Assembly: GCA_004563405.1 (NCBI GenBank)
Contig: SFTH01000002.1
Coordinates: 85,080 to 149,079, forward strand
Direction: 5' to 3'
Source of the DNA: a bacterium
GTDB lineage: Bacteria > Bacillota > Clostridia > Christensenellales > Aristaeellaceae
Length of the DNA stretch: 64,000 nt
Position 1 is the stretch's first letter. Every line of letters begins with the position of its first letter. Both the position numbers and the translations under genes were made by a program. Of the stretch, positions 30,587 to 39,020 are shown piece by piece. The notes below the pieces were generated by a model. It was not told the DNA's origin. It did no database searches and saw nothing but the letters and a program-made list of their open reading frames with translations.

Positions 30587-32839
30587 ATGTCCGCACAGGA
30601 TTTCATCACCATTCAGGGGCTGAATCAGAACAACCTGAAGAACATTTCGCTGAAGATACCCAAGGGAAAGATCGTGGTCTTCACCGGCGTGTCCGGCTCC
30701 GGCAAGTCCAGCATCGTGTTCGACACCATCGCCGCCGAGAGCCAGAGGCAGATGAGCGAGACCTACACCGCCTTTATCCGGGGCCGCCTGCCCAAGTATG
30801 AAAAGCCCCGGGTGGACAGGATCGACAATCTCTCCGCCTCGGTCATCGTGGATCAGTCCCGGCTGGGCGGCAACGCCCGCTCCACTGTGGGCACCATCAG
30901 CGACATGTACGCCGCGCTGCGCCTGCTCTACTCCCGCATCGGTGCGCCCCAGGCGGGCACGGCCTCCTTCTTTTCCTTCAACGATCCCAACGGCATGTGC
31001 CCCCGCTGCTGCGGCATCGGCAAGGTGCTGGACGTGGACGTGGAGTCGCGGCTCGACCCGGAGAAGAGCTGGAACGAGGGCATGGCCGATCTTCCGGCCT
31101 TCCACACGGGCAACTGGTACTGGAAGCAGTACGCCGAATCCGGCCTCTTTCCCCTGGACAAGAAGTGGAAGGACTTCACCGAAACCGAGCGCAACCGCCT
31201 GCTCTACGGCGCGGACGCGCCCGGCGGCCCACGGCTCTCAAAGCGCGTGGAGGGCGTGTCCGTGTATCTGAACCGCATGCTCATCAAGCGGGACACCTCC
31301 GATCTCAGGGAGGCCTCCGTAAAGCGCCTGATGTCGCTGGTGCACGAAGCGCCCTGCCCGGAGTGCGGCGGACGGCGGCTGAACCCACGCGCCCTGGCCA
31401 GCCGGGTGGCGGGCTACGGCATCGACGAGATGTGCGATATGGAGTTTACCGAACTCGTCCGGGTGCTCGAAGGGATCGACGATCCCCGGGCGCGCACGAT
31501 CGTGGATGCGCTCGTGGCCTCCCTGAAGCGAATGATCGACATCGGCCTGCCCTACCTCTCCATGAACCGTGAGTCCGCCTCCCTCTCCGGCGGCGAAGCC
31601 CAGCGGCTCAAGCTCGTGCGCTACATGGGCAGCGCCCTCACCGGCATGATTTACATCTTCGACGAGCCCAGCACCGGCATGCATCCCCGGGACGTGCACC
31701 GCATGACCCGACTGATGCAGAAGCTGCGGGACCGGGGAAACACCGTTCTGGTAGTGGAGCACGACAAGGACGTGATCTCCATCGCCGACGAGGTGATCGA
31801 TGTGGGGCCGCTGGCGGGCAGGAACGGCGGCCGGATACTCTTTCAGGGCAGCTACGAAGCCCTGCTCGCCTCCGGCACCCGCACCGGCAACGCCATGCTC
31901 CAGCGCATCCCGCTGAAGGAGCATCCCCGCGCGCCGAAGGGCTTTCTGCCCATCCGCAACGCGCGGCTGCACAACCTGAAGGACGTATCGGTGGACGTGC
32001 CCCTGGGGGTGCTTACCGCTGTCACCGGCGTAGCGGGCTCCGGCAAGAGTTCGCTGATCCGGGACGTGTTCGCCCGGCAGTACGCCGACCGGGTGGTGCT
32101 GGTGGACCAGTCCCCGGTCACGGCCACGGGCCGCTCCACCCCGGCCACCTTCCTCGGCTTCTTCGACGACATCCGCCGTCTGATGGCTGCCGCGTGCGGC
32201 GTGGACGCGGGGCTGTTCTCCTTCAACAGCCGTGGCGCGTGCCCGGCGTGCCACGGCCGCGGCGTGGTCGTGACGGAACTGGTGTTCATGGATCCGGTGA
32301 CCACCGTGTGCGAGGCCTGCGAAGGGCAACGCTTCAGCCGCGAGGCGCTGTCCCACCGATACCGCGGAAAGAACATCGTGGAGATCCTGAACCTGTCCTC
32401 AGAGGAGGCCTGCGAATTCTTCCGGGATCAGCCAAAGCTCCGCCGGGCAATCCAGGCCATGGTGGACGTGGGTCTGCCCTACCTCTCCCTGGGCCAGCCC
32501 CTCTCGACTCTCTCCGGCGGCGAGCGCCAGCGGGTCAAGCTGGCCAAATACCTGGACAAAAAGGGAAACATCTACGTCCTGGACGAGCCCACCACGGGGT
32601 TGCACGCCTCGGACGTGCAGGGCATCATGCATCTGCTGGACGGCTTCGTGCAGCGGGGCAACACGGTCATCGTCATCGAGCACAACCTGGACGTGATGAA
32701 GCAGGCGGACTACATCATCGACGTGGGCCCGGATGGCGGCACCGCCGGAGGTCGGGTGGTGTTCACCGGCACGCCCCGGGAGATGGCGGAGCACGGAGAG
32801 ACCATCACCGCGGACTACCTGCGCCGCGCCCTCGCATAG
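30587..32839 (+). CDS. UvrA-like ABC ATPase (drug-resistance/class-II UvrA type)
   Basis: A 750-residue tandem ABC ATPase. Both cassettes are intact: Walker A GVSGSGKSS and GVAGSGKSS, signatures LSGGEAQR and LSGGERQR, zinc-finger cysteines in CPRCCGIG, CPECGGRR, CPACHGRG and CEACEGQR. True UvrA is about 940 residues; the missing length fits loss of the UvrB-binding domain, as in UvrA2/DrrC-type proteins linked to self-resistance against DNA-binding drugs. ATG at 30587 follows GAAAGGGG; an in-frame ATG at 30548 lies inside the -10 box and is rejected. It is adjacent to an AraC/GyrI regulator under a matching promoter, pointing to a drug-induced defence. Confidence 0.9.
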   Translation: MSAQDFITIQGLNQNNLKNISLKIPKGKIVVFTGVSGSGKSSIVFDTIAAESQRQMSETYTAFIRGRLPKYEKPRVDRIDNLSASVIVDQSRLGGNARSTVGTISDMYAALRLLYSRIGAPQAGTASFFSFNDPNGMCPRCCGIGKVLDVDVESRLDPEKSWNEGMADLPAFHTGNWYWKQYAESGLFPLDKKWKDFTETERNRLLYGADAPGGPRLSKRVEGVSVYLNRMLIKRDTSDLREASVKRLMSLVHEAPCPECGGRRLNPRALASRVAGYGIDEMCDMEFTELVRVLEGIDDPRARTIVDALVASLKRMIDIGLPYLSMNRESASLSGGEAQRLKLVRYMGSALTGMIYIFDEPSTGMHPRDVHRMTRLMQKLRDRGNTVLVVEHDKDVISIADEVIDVGPLAGRNGGRILFQGSYEALLASGTRTGNAMLQRIPLKEHPRAPKGFLPIRNARLHNLKDVSVDVPLGVLTAVTGVAGSGKSSLIRDVFARQYADRVVLVDQSPVTATGRSTPATFLGFFDDIRRLMAAACGVDAGLFSFNSRGACPACHGRGVVVTELVFMDPVTTVCEACEGQRFSREALSHRYRGKNIVEILNLSSEEACEFFRDQPKLRRAIQAMVDVGLPYLSLGQPLSTLSGGERQRVKLAKYLDKKGNIYVLDEPTTGLHASDVQGIMHLLDGFVQRGNTVIVIEHNLDVMKQADYIIDVGPDGGTAGGRVVFTGTPREMAEHGETITADYLRRALA

Positions 32840-32858
32840 TGCACGTTCGCAAGCAGGG

Positions 32859-32889
32859 TCGAGCGCTTTTCAATTTGAAGCGCTAGAAT
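32859..32889 (+). promoter_or_regulatory. matching 19-base-spacer promoter before the AraC gene
   Basis: TCGAGC (32859-32864), 19-base spacer and TAGAAT (32884-32889), identical in hexamers and spacing to the element at 30519. The spacer holds an imperfect dyad (AGCGCTT ... AAGCGCT, 32862-32884). Confidence 0.55.
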
Positions 32890-32914
32890 GGAACGCGTCG
32901 GGAGGCGAATGAAC

Positions 32915-33805
32915 ATGACGGAGCAGATACTGGCCGTGCAGCGCATGCAGGATTACATCGAAGAACACCTGATGGACGAGATCTCCCTGGCCGACCTCGC
33001 CCGCGCGTCCCTCTTTTCTCCCTGGCACGCCCACCGGCTGTTTCACCGGCTCACGGGCCTCACCCCGGCGGAGTACATCCGGCGGCTGCGGCTCTCCCGC
33101 TCCGCACTGCGCCTCAAGTCGGGCGGCCTGCGGGTGGCGGACGCGGCCTTCGAACTGGGCTTCGGCAGCGTGGACGGCTATCAGCGGGCGTTCCGCCGGG
33201 AATTCGGCTGCAATCCGGGCGAATACATCCGCACGAAAGTTCCCCTGCCCCTGTTCATTCCCTACGGCGTCAAATTCCGCGAACTCAGGGAGGAGTCATT
33301 CAATATGGAAAATTCGCAAAGTGTATTCGTTCAACTGGTGCGCAAGGGTGCGCGCGACGTGATTCTCAAGCGGGGCCGCAGCGCCGGGGATTACTTTGCC
33401 TACTGCGAGGAAGTGGGCTGCGACGTGTGGGGGCTGCTCACCAGCATGGACTCCCTCTGCGGCGAGCCCGTGTGCCTGTGGCTGCCGGAGGCATACCGCG
33501 CACCGGGCACCTCCACCTATGTGCAGGGCGTGGAAGTGGACGCCGCCTATGACGGACCCGTCCCCGAGGGCTTCGACCGCATCTCCCTGCCCGAGGCGGA
33601 GTATCTGGTCTTCCAGGGCGAACCCTTCCGGGAGGAGGACTACTGCGCCGCCATCGCCGCGGTGCAGCACAGCATGGACCGCTACGATCCCTCCCTCATC
33701 GGCTACCGCTGGGACGACGACAGCCCCCGCATCCAACTGGAACCCCGTGGCGAGCGCGGCTACATCGAGCTGCGCGCCGTGCGGCCGCTGAATGCACTGG
33801 CGTAA
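32915..33805 (+). CDS. AraC-family regulator with GyrI-like effector-binding domain
   Basis: A 296-residue transcription factor. N-terminal AraC double helix-turn-helix (about 1-100): ISLADLARASLFSPWHAHRLFHRLTG and VADAAFELGFGSVDGYQRAFRREFG. C-terminal GyrI/SoxS-binding-like domain (about 130-296) that in relatives (Rob, BltR, TipA group) binds amphipathic drugs; ends with GYIELRAVRPL. ATG at 32915 is chosen because GGAGG lies nine bases before it; upstream ATGs at 32888 and 32909 are worse placed. It probably activates itself and the UvrA-like gene on sensing a compound. The promoter spacing of 19 supports an activator mode. Confidence 0.88.
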   Translation: MTEQILAVQRMQDYIEEHLMDEISLADLARASLFSPWHAHRLFHRLTGLTPAEYIRRLRLSRSALRLKSGGLRVADAAFELGFGSVDGYQRAFRREFGCNPGEYIRTKVPLPLFIPYGVKFRELREESFNMENSQSVFVQLVRKGARDVILKRGRSAGDYFAYCEEVGCDVWGLLTSMDSLCGEPVCLWLPEAYRAPGTSTYVQGVEVDAAYDGPVPEGFDRISLPEAEYLVFQGEPFREEDYCAAIAAVQHSMDRYDPSLIGYRWDDDSPRIQLEPRGERGYIELRAVRPLNALA

Positions 33806-33810
33806 AGCGA

Positions 33811-33848
33811 TCCTGCGGCGCTGTGCATCTTCCCACAGCCCTGCAGGA
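33811..33848. terminator. hairpin between convergent genes, possible terminator
   Basis: TCCTGCGGCGCTGTG (33811-33825) pairs imperfectly with CACAGCCCTGCAGGA (33834-33848). No strong T tract, but the place between two convergent genes fits termination. Confidence 0.45.
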
Positions 33849-33895
33849 AGAACCCGTCCCGATATTCGCCCCGGAGCAATTGCAACTGCATCGAT

Positions 33896-35470
33896 CTACG
33901 CACCCCTCTGAAGGATGCGACCTGACGGACTCTCTGAACACGCCCCGAAGCGCGCGCTGAAGCGAACGCCCCAGGGCGTGTTTACCATGGCACAGTCCGC
34001 GCCGTGGAGGCGCAGGATGCTCCGCACCAGATACAGTCCCAGTCCGCTGCCGCCCGAGCTGCGGTTGCGGGACTGCTCCACCCGGTAGAAGGGCTCAAAG
34101 AGCCGCTCCAGCGCTTCCTCCGGAATGTGCGCGCCGCTGTTTTCCACCCAAAGCTCCCCGCGCTCCAGACGCACCCATATCTCCGCGTCCCGGGAGGAGT
34201 AGAGAATGGCATTCATCAGTACGTTGTCCAGCGCGCTGGCGAGCAGGCTTTCGCTCCCGCGCAGCGTGACTCCCGGCGCAATCTCCGTACGGAGGCGCAG
34301 GCCCCGCTGCTCCATGAGCTCCGCATCCTGACGGATCTGCGTCCCCAGCAGCGCGCTCAGATCGACCGGCGCGTCCCCGATCTCAAATCCGTCCCCTTCG
34401 ATGCGGCTGATGGTGAGTATCTCCCGCACCAGGCGCTCCATGCGCCCGGAGACCTCCAGCGCCCGGGCCAGATACTTCTCCCGATCCCGGTACACTCCCA
34501 CCTGCGCCAGCATGCCGCTCAGCTGCCCCCGCAGTATGGTCAGCGGGGTCTTGAGCTCGTGGGAGGCGGCGGAAAAGAAGGCGAGCCGCTGCCGCTCCAG
34601 CGCCCGCTCCCGCTCCATGTCCCGCCGGAGCGCACCGTTTGCCGCCCGAAGCTCCGCCATCGCGCCGGAGAGGCTGTCCGACAATCGGTTCAGGCTCTCT
34701 CCCAGCGCCCCGATCTCGTCCCGCCTCCGGCCCGTCCACCGGGCGCAAAAGTCCTGGCCCGCAATGCGCCCCGCCAGGCCGCTGATCTCCACGATGGGGC
34801 GGGTGATATAGCGGGCATAGAAGAAGGAGCCCAGCAGGGAAAACGCCAGCAGGACCAGCATCAGTCCGGGCAGCAGGCGCGCCATGGCCTCCGCCGTCTG
34901 ATTCACTGCGCGCATGCCGCCCCGAACCGTCAGCGTCGCCTCCCGTCCGTCCAGATAGCGAAACGCATAGACCTCTTCTGTGAATGTGCCTTCAAGGTTC
35001 TCAGCGAACGTCACCTGCCCGACGGCCCAATCCGGCTCCGCCGCCGCTTCGCGCGCACCGGTGCTCTCCTCCATCACATCCTCCGCTTCCACCCGTGTCA
35101 CGGTGCAGGCCTCCACGGCGGCAGCCTCCGGCACATCCACCTCCCATGCCGTACCCGCCATAGCAACGGCCCCGTCTGCGCCCAGCGTATCGTAGAATAC
35201 CACGCCATCCCCGGTCTCCAGGCGCATGTCCGCGCCGGTTCTTCGGGCAAAGCTGCGCAGAACCGCTTCGCTTTGCTCTGCCGTGCCCTCGGACAGGGTC
35301 TTGACCAGCTCCGCACCCGCCCGGCGCAGCTCATCCTCCAGCAGAGAGGTGTAGGAAATGGGCGTCAGATAGGCAATCGCGGCATAGGTCACCCCACAGG
35401 CGGCCAGAAGCAGCGCGCTCGTAATGAGAAAGATCCTGGTCGTCAGGCTTCGGCTAAGCCTTTTCCACAC
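33896..35470 (-). CDS. Sensor histidine kinase (second two-component system)
   Basis: A 524-residue membrane kinase. Helices at about 13-34 and 198-218 bracket an extracytoplasmic sensor region of about 165 residues; a HAMP domain follows, then HisKA with H304 in SAASHELKTPL and a HATPase domain with NVLMNAILYSS and GGSGLGLYLV. It overlaps its response regulator gene by 17 bases. The signal is unknown; the architecture resembles sensors of envelope stress or antimicrobial peptides. The last residues are a short tail that may be disordered. Confidence 0.92.
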   Translation of the reverse strand: MWKRLSRSLTTRIFLITSALLLAACGVTYAAIAYLTPISYTSLLEDELRRAGAELVKTLSEGTAEQSEAVLRSFARRTGADMRLETGDGVVFYDTLGADGAVAMAGTAWEVDVPEAAAVEACTVTRVEAEDVMEESTGAREAAAEPDWAVGQVTFAENLEGTFTEEVYAFRYLDGREATLTVRGGMRAVNQTAEAMARLLPGLMLVLLAFSLLGSFFYARYITRPIVEISGLAGRIAGQDFCARWTGRRRDEIGALGESLNRLSDSLSGAMAELRAANGALRRDMERERALERQRLAFFSAASHELKTPLTILRGQLSGMLAQVGVYRDREKYLARALEVSGRMERLVREILTISRIEGDGFEIGDAPVDLSALLGTQIRQDAELMEQRGLRLRTEIAPGVTLRGSESLLASALDNVLMNAILYSSRDAEIWVRLERGELWVENSGAHIPEEALERLFEPFYRVEQSRNRSSGGSGLGLYLVRSILRLHGADCAMVNTPWGVRFSARFGACSESPSGRILQRGA

Positions 35471-36122
35471 GGTAGCCCACTCCCCTCACCGTCTGTATGT
35501 AGTCCGCGCCCAGCTTGCGTCGCAGGTTCTTGATGTGGCTGTAGATCACCCGGTCGTCGCCCAGATAGTCGTAATTGCAAATGCGGTTGACGAGCATCTG
35601 GTAGGTCAGCACCCGCCCCTGATTCTGCAAAAGCTCCCGCAGGCACTCGAACTCCCGGTTCGTGAGGTTCAGTTCCCGTCCATTCCGCGTCGCGGTGTAG
35701 GCGTCCAGATCCAGCGTCAGATCCCGATAGACGAGCACATTCGCGGCGCTTCGGCCGCCGCTGCGCCGCAGAATCGCACCGATTCTGCGCAGGAGCACCG
35801 GCATGGAGAAGGGCTTGGTCACATATTCGTCGATCTTCAGATCGTAGCCCCGCAGCTGCTCCGCCTCGCCGTCCAGCGCCGTGAGCATCACGATGGGCAC
35901 ATCCGAGCGCCTTCGAATCCACTCACACACGCCGAAGCCGTCCAGCTTCGGCAGCATCAGATCCAGCAGCACCAGATCAAAGCGCGCCTGACCAAAGCGC
36001 TCCAGCGCCTCCAGCCCGTCGCCCGCCAGCGTCACCGCGTAACCCGCCTCGCCGAGCCAGCTCTCCAGCATCTCTGAAATATCAAAATCGTCCTCTACAA
36101 CAAGTATGCGTTCCACTGCCAT
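35454..36122 (-). CDS. OmpR-family response regulator (second two-component system)
   Basis: A 222-residue regulator: receiver with acidic DD (11-12), phospho-acceptor D54 in LLDLMLPKLDG, conserved K in YVTKPFSMP, and a winged-helix effector domain with LTNREFECLRELL, VLTYQMLVNRICNYDYLGDDRVIYSHI. ATG at 36122 follows a GGGGGG/GAGGGG site. It is translated just ahead of the overlapping kinase. A TATACT-like -10 (36136-36141, minus strand) lies close upstream. Targets are unknown; the nearest candidate is the secreted protein gene at 36413-37414. Confidence 0.92.
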   Translation of the reverse strand: MAVERILVVEDDFDISEMLESWLGEAGYAVTLAGDGLEALERFGQARFDLVLLDLMLPKLDGFGVCEWIRRRSDVPIVMLTALDGEAEQLRGYDLKIDEYVTKPFSMPVLLRRIGAILRRSGGRSAANVLVYRDLTLDLDAYTATRNGRELNLTNREFECLRELLQNQGRVLTYQMLVNRICNYDYLGDDRVIYSHIKNLRRKLGADYIQTVRGVGYRVEKA

Positions 36123-36412
36123 CCCCCCTCGCCGCAAGTATAGCACAGTTCTCTGGATTTTGTCTGAATTTGCAGAAACATCGGAGATATTTATATTGTC
36201 AAAACGCCACACACCTTCGCCGAATCCCCCGCCACGCGCCCTCGAAATCCCGAAGGTCGCTCCGTCTGCGCCGCCGACATCTTTCTCCGACAGAACGGGC
36301 CGGAAACCCCTTTGGTCTCCGACCCTCGCAAGTTTATATCCCAACCGGATGTATATTCAATCTTCTCCTCAAACACCAGCCCGCCTTGCGTGCGATGCGC
36401 CCTTCTCGCAGC

Positions 36413-37414
36413 TCAACGGATTTCCGCCACGCGCAGGCCCACGAGCTTTCCGTCACCGTCCGCATCCGGGCGGCTCTTATCCCGTATGGTCTCCACGTCC
36501 ACTTCGCCGTCCTCATCGTACAGGTGGGTCATCACGCCCTTGAAGCGTCCGTTCCCCATCGACTCGCCGTTGCTCTGTCGGACGTCCACGAAGTCGCGCA
36601 CGCGGCGCTCGCCGTAATAGAGCGCATTCTTCTCCACGTCATAGCGCAAGCCAAAGGCCTCGTAGGGCGCGTAAAACGCCTTCATCTCCTCGGGATCAAA
36701 CGCCCGTTCCCCTTCCATCGCCACGCAGCTCGCCTCTTGCTCTCTGACTGTCCAATCCTCAAGTTTCCGCGCGGCAAACTCTGCGTCGCTGAGCACCTCC
36801 AGACCGACGATCGTGCCGCCGGGATTCCCGTAACCGTCCGCGTTGTTGACCTGTCGCGCCGCGTCCCGCAGGGCGCGCACGTCGATCTCGCCCGCAGCGT
36901 CAATGTGCTCCCGACGCGCATTGCCCTGACCGCCCAGCGCGTATTCATCCTCAAAAATGCGCACGCGCCTTCCCTGATAGTAGAGCGCGTCCTCGCGGGC
37001 ATCATGGCTCAGGCCGAAGCGGGCGTATTCGCTCCAGTCCTCCGCCGCGCTCTCCGCGCATGCAGCGCCTTCCACAGCTTCCACCACACATTCGGTGCGC
37101 GCAACGCCCTCGACATTCTCATCATACGCAAAGAAGACGGTCTCCTCCACAGGGAGCGCGGGGCCTGTAACAATCTCAACACCCTCAGCGCCCGTCTCCA
37201 GCGACAGCACCAGATCCTCCTTCCCCGCCTCGCGCACGGTCACCGTGTTCTCCTCAATGATGAAGGTTCTTCCATCTGCCTCGTAGCTTCCCTCCCCGCC
37301 GGGAAAGACGTAGATCCCATCGTCCAGCGCAATTCCCGTGGTCTGCGCCAACGCAGATGCAGCCACAGCCGTCAACAGAAGCGCTCCAAGTACAAGCATC
37401 CAAGTTTTCTTCAT
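36413..37414 (-). CDS. Exported protein with two copies of an about 80-residue repeat
   Basis: A 333-residue secreted protein. Signal peptide at 1-23 (ALAQ cleavage). After a middle domain, two related units occur: residues about 131-215 (FGLSHDAREDALYYQGRRVRIFED...) and about 248-333 (FGLRYDVEKNALYYGERRVRDFVD...), each ending with a D-V-x-x-I/L-R-D motif and a G-T/K-I/L-V-G-L segment. Similar FG(L)xYDxxKxALYYxGxxVRxFxD units occur on the extracytoplasmic part of some clostridial M56/BlaR1-type proteins; this one has no protease domain. ATG at 37414 follows AAAGGAT. It may be a target of the adjacent two-component system. Confidence 0.78.
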   Translation of the reverse strand: MKKTWMLVLGALLLTAVAASALAQTTGIALDDGIYVFPGGEGSYEADGRTFIIEENTVTVREAGKEDLVLSLETGAEGVEIVTGPALPVEETVFFAYDENVEGVARTECVVEAVEGAACAESAAEDWSEYARFGLSHDAREDALYYQGRRVRIFEDEYALGGQGNARREHIDAAGEIDVRALRDAARQVNNADGYGNPGGTIVGLEVLSDAEFAARKLEDWTVREQEASCVAMEGERAFDPEEMKAFYAPYEAFGLRYDVEKNALYYGERRVRDFVDVRQSNGESMGNGRFKGVMTHLYDEDGEVDVETIRDKSRPDADGDGKLVGLRVAEIR

Positions 37415-37508
37415 TTCGATTCATCCTTTCTCCGCTTGGGATGAATCCATTGTACCCTCCGCCTCTGGAGCGTATCTGCACGCCGCATGAAGATTGTCTG
37501 AAGAATGG

Positions 37509-39008
37509 CTATTCCCCCAGTCGCCTCCTGAGCTCCGCCGCCCGCGCGTCGGGGTCGGTGGATTGGCGCAGGGCGGCAAGTGCCTCCGGAAGCTCCCGTT
37601 CCATCAGGCGCAGGCTGGCCGGGGCGCGCTCCAATTCGTTCAGGAAGATCACCCGGGCGTGCACGTTCCGGAAGGCGTTCGCTGCAAAGGCGAGGCCGTT
37701 TTCAAATGCCGCGCGCAGTCCGGGCAGGGCCGATTGCGCCCGCTCCCGCCGCGCGTTCACAAACCAACGCAGCGCATCCGCCTTGTCCTCCGCGCCCGCG
37801 CAGGCGGCCATCGCCTCCCGCGCCGCGCGGAAGAGCGCCCGCTCTCCCGCCTCGGCGGCAGGCTCCAACGCCCCCACCTCCGCGCGCACCTGAAGGGCGT
37901 GCTCCATGCGCCCCAGGTTCCTCCGGCAGGCCGCCAGACAATCCTGTGCAGCTCCATCCGGCGCTTCCGCACCCGCGCAGCCCTCCGACTCCCGCAGCGC
38001 GCCGTCCACGAAGCTGCCGAGCCGCGCGGCCGTCTCCGCCGCGCGGGCCGCTTCGGCGGAGCGGCTGTTCAGGCAGTCCGCCAGCAGCATCGCCGCGCAC
38101 AAAGCCTCGTCAAAGGGCGCCGCAGCGAAGTGCCGCTCGGCCTCGGGCTCCGCACCCTCCAGCACGCGCTCCAGATTGAAGCGCTCCGAGACGCCCCGGC
38201 ACATGCCAAAGTAGAGCCCGAAACCCTCCGCAATCGCCGGACATTGCAGGTACTGGGCAAACAGCGCCTGCCCCGGCCGCTCTCCCAGCGCCTCCAGCGC
38301 CAGCATCATATCCGAGAGATCCGTCCAACTCCGGGGGCTGACGATGCTTTCCCCGGCGCAGGCGCAGAAGTCGTCCGGCTTGAGCCGCAGGTAGCCCCGC
38401 ACGGCGGGATGTACGCCCCGCGCCGCGGCGTAGTCCATCCACGCGTCCAGCTCCGGCTCCACGCGAATCACCCGCAGCCGGTCCATCATCACCGGATCGA
38501 AGGCGTGGGCGGAGCGGTTGTAGGCCTCCGGATTGCCCGCGCACACGATCACCCAGCCCTCCGGCACGGCGTACTGTCCAAAGCGCTTGTGCTGCAAAAG
38601 CTCCAGCATGGCGGGGGTCAGCGTCTCCGAGACGCAGTTGATCTCATCCAGAAACAGTATGCCCTGCCGCACGCCGGTCTCCTCCATCTGCCGGTAGATG
38701 CCTGCGATGATTTCGGACATGGTATACTCCGTGCAGGCGTGAACCTCGCCGCCCAGCTCCCGCTCCACGATGCGGGGAAGCCCCAGCGCGCTCTGGCGGG
38801 TGTGGTGGGTCATGGTGTAGCTCACCAGCCCCACGCCCAGCTCCGCCGCCACCTGTCCGGCGATGGCCGTCTTGCCCACGCCGGGCGGGCCCACCAGATA
38901 CACCGGTCGCTGGGCGGCGCGGGGAATCAGCGGCATGCCGTCCTCCCCGCACGCGGTGTAGCTGCGCACGGCGCTCTTCAACTGTCCGATGGCCTCGCGT
39001 ACATTCAT
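37509..39008 (-). CDS. MoxR-type AAA+ ATPase
   Basis: A 499-residue AAA+ protein. Walker A GPPGVGKTA (40-48), Walker B ILFLDEIN and sensor region VCAGNPEAYN (sensor 1 Asn) show an intact ATPase core in the first 240 residues; the remaining half is a helical, Ala/Glu-rich C-terminal domain without recognised function. MoxR ATPases act with VWA-domain partners as chaperones or activators of macromolecular complexes. The gene directly follows the VWA/DUF2201 gene (12 bases). ATG at 39008 is preferred, GAGGAG lying eight bases before it; ATG at 39014 is only two bases from that site. Confidence 0.87.
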   Translation of the reverse strand: MNVREAIGQLKSAVRSYTACGEDGMPLIPRAAQRPVYLVGPPGVGKTAIAGQVAAELGVGLVSYTMTHHTRQSALGLPRIVERELGGEVHACTEYTMSEIIAGIYRQMEETGVRQGILFLDEINCVSETLTPAMLELLQHKRFGQYAVPEGWVIVCAGNPEAYNRSAHAFDPVMMDRLRVIRVEPELDAWMDYAAARGVHPAVRGYLRLKPDDFCACAGESIVSPRSWTDLSDMMLALEALGERPGQALFAQYLQCPAIAEGFGLYFGMCRGVSERFNLERVLEGAEPEAERHFAAAPFDEALCAAMLLADCLNSRSAEAARAAETAARLGSFVDGALRESEGCAGAEAPDGAAQDCLAACRRNLGRMEHALQVRAEVGALEPAAEAGERALFRAAREAMAACAGAEDKADALRWFVNARRERAQSALPGLRAAFENGLAFAANAFRNVHARVIFLNELERAPASLRLMERELPEALAALRQSTDPDARAAELRRRLGE

Positions 39009-39020
39009 CTCCATCGCTCC

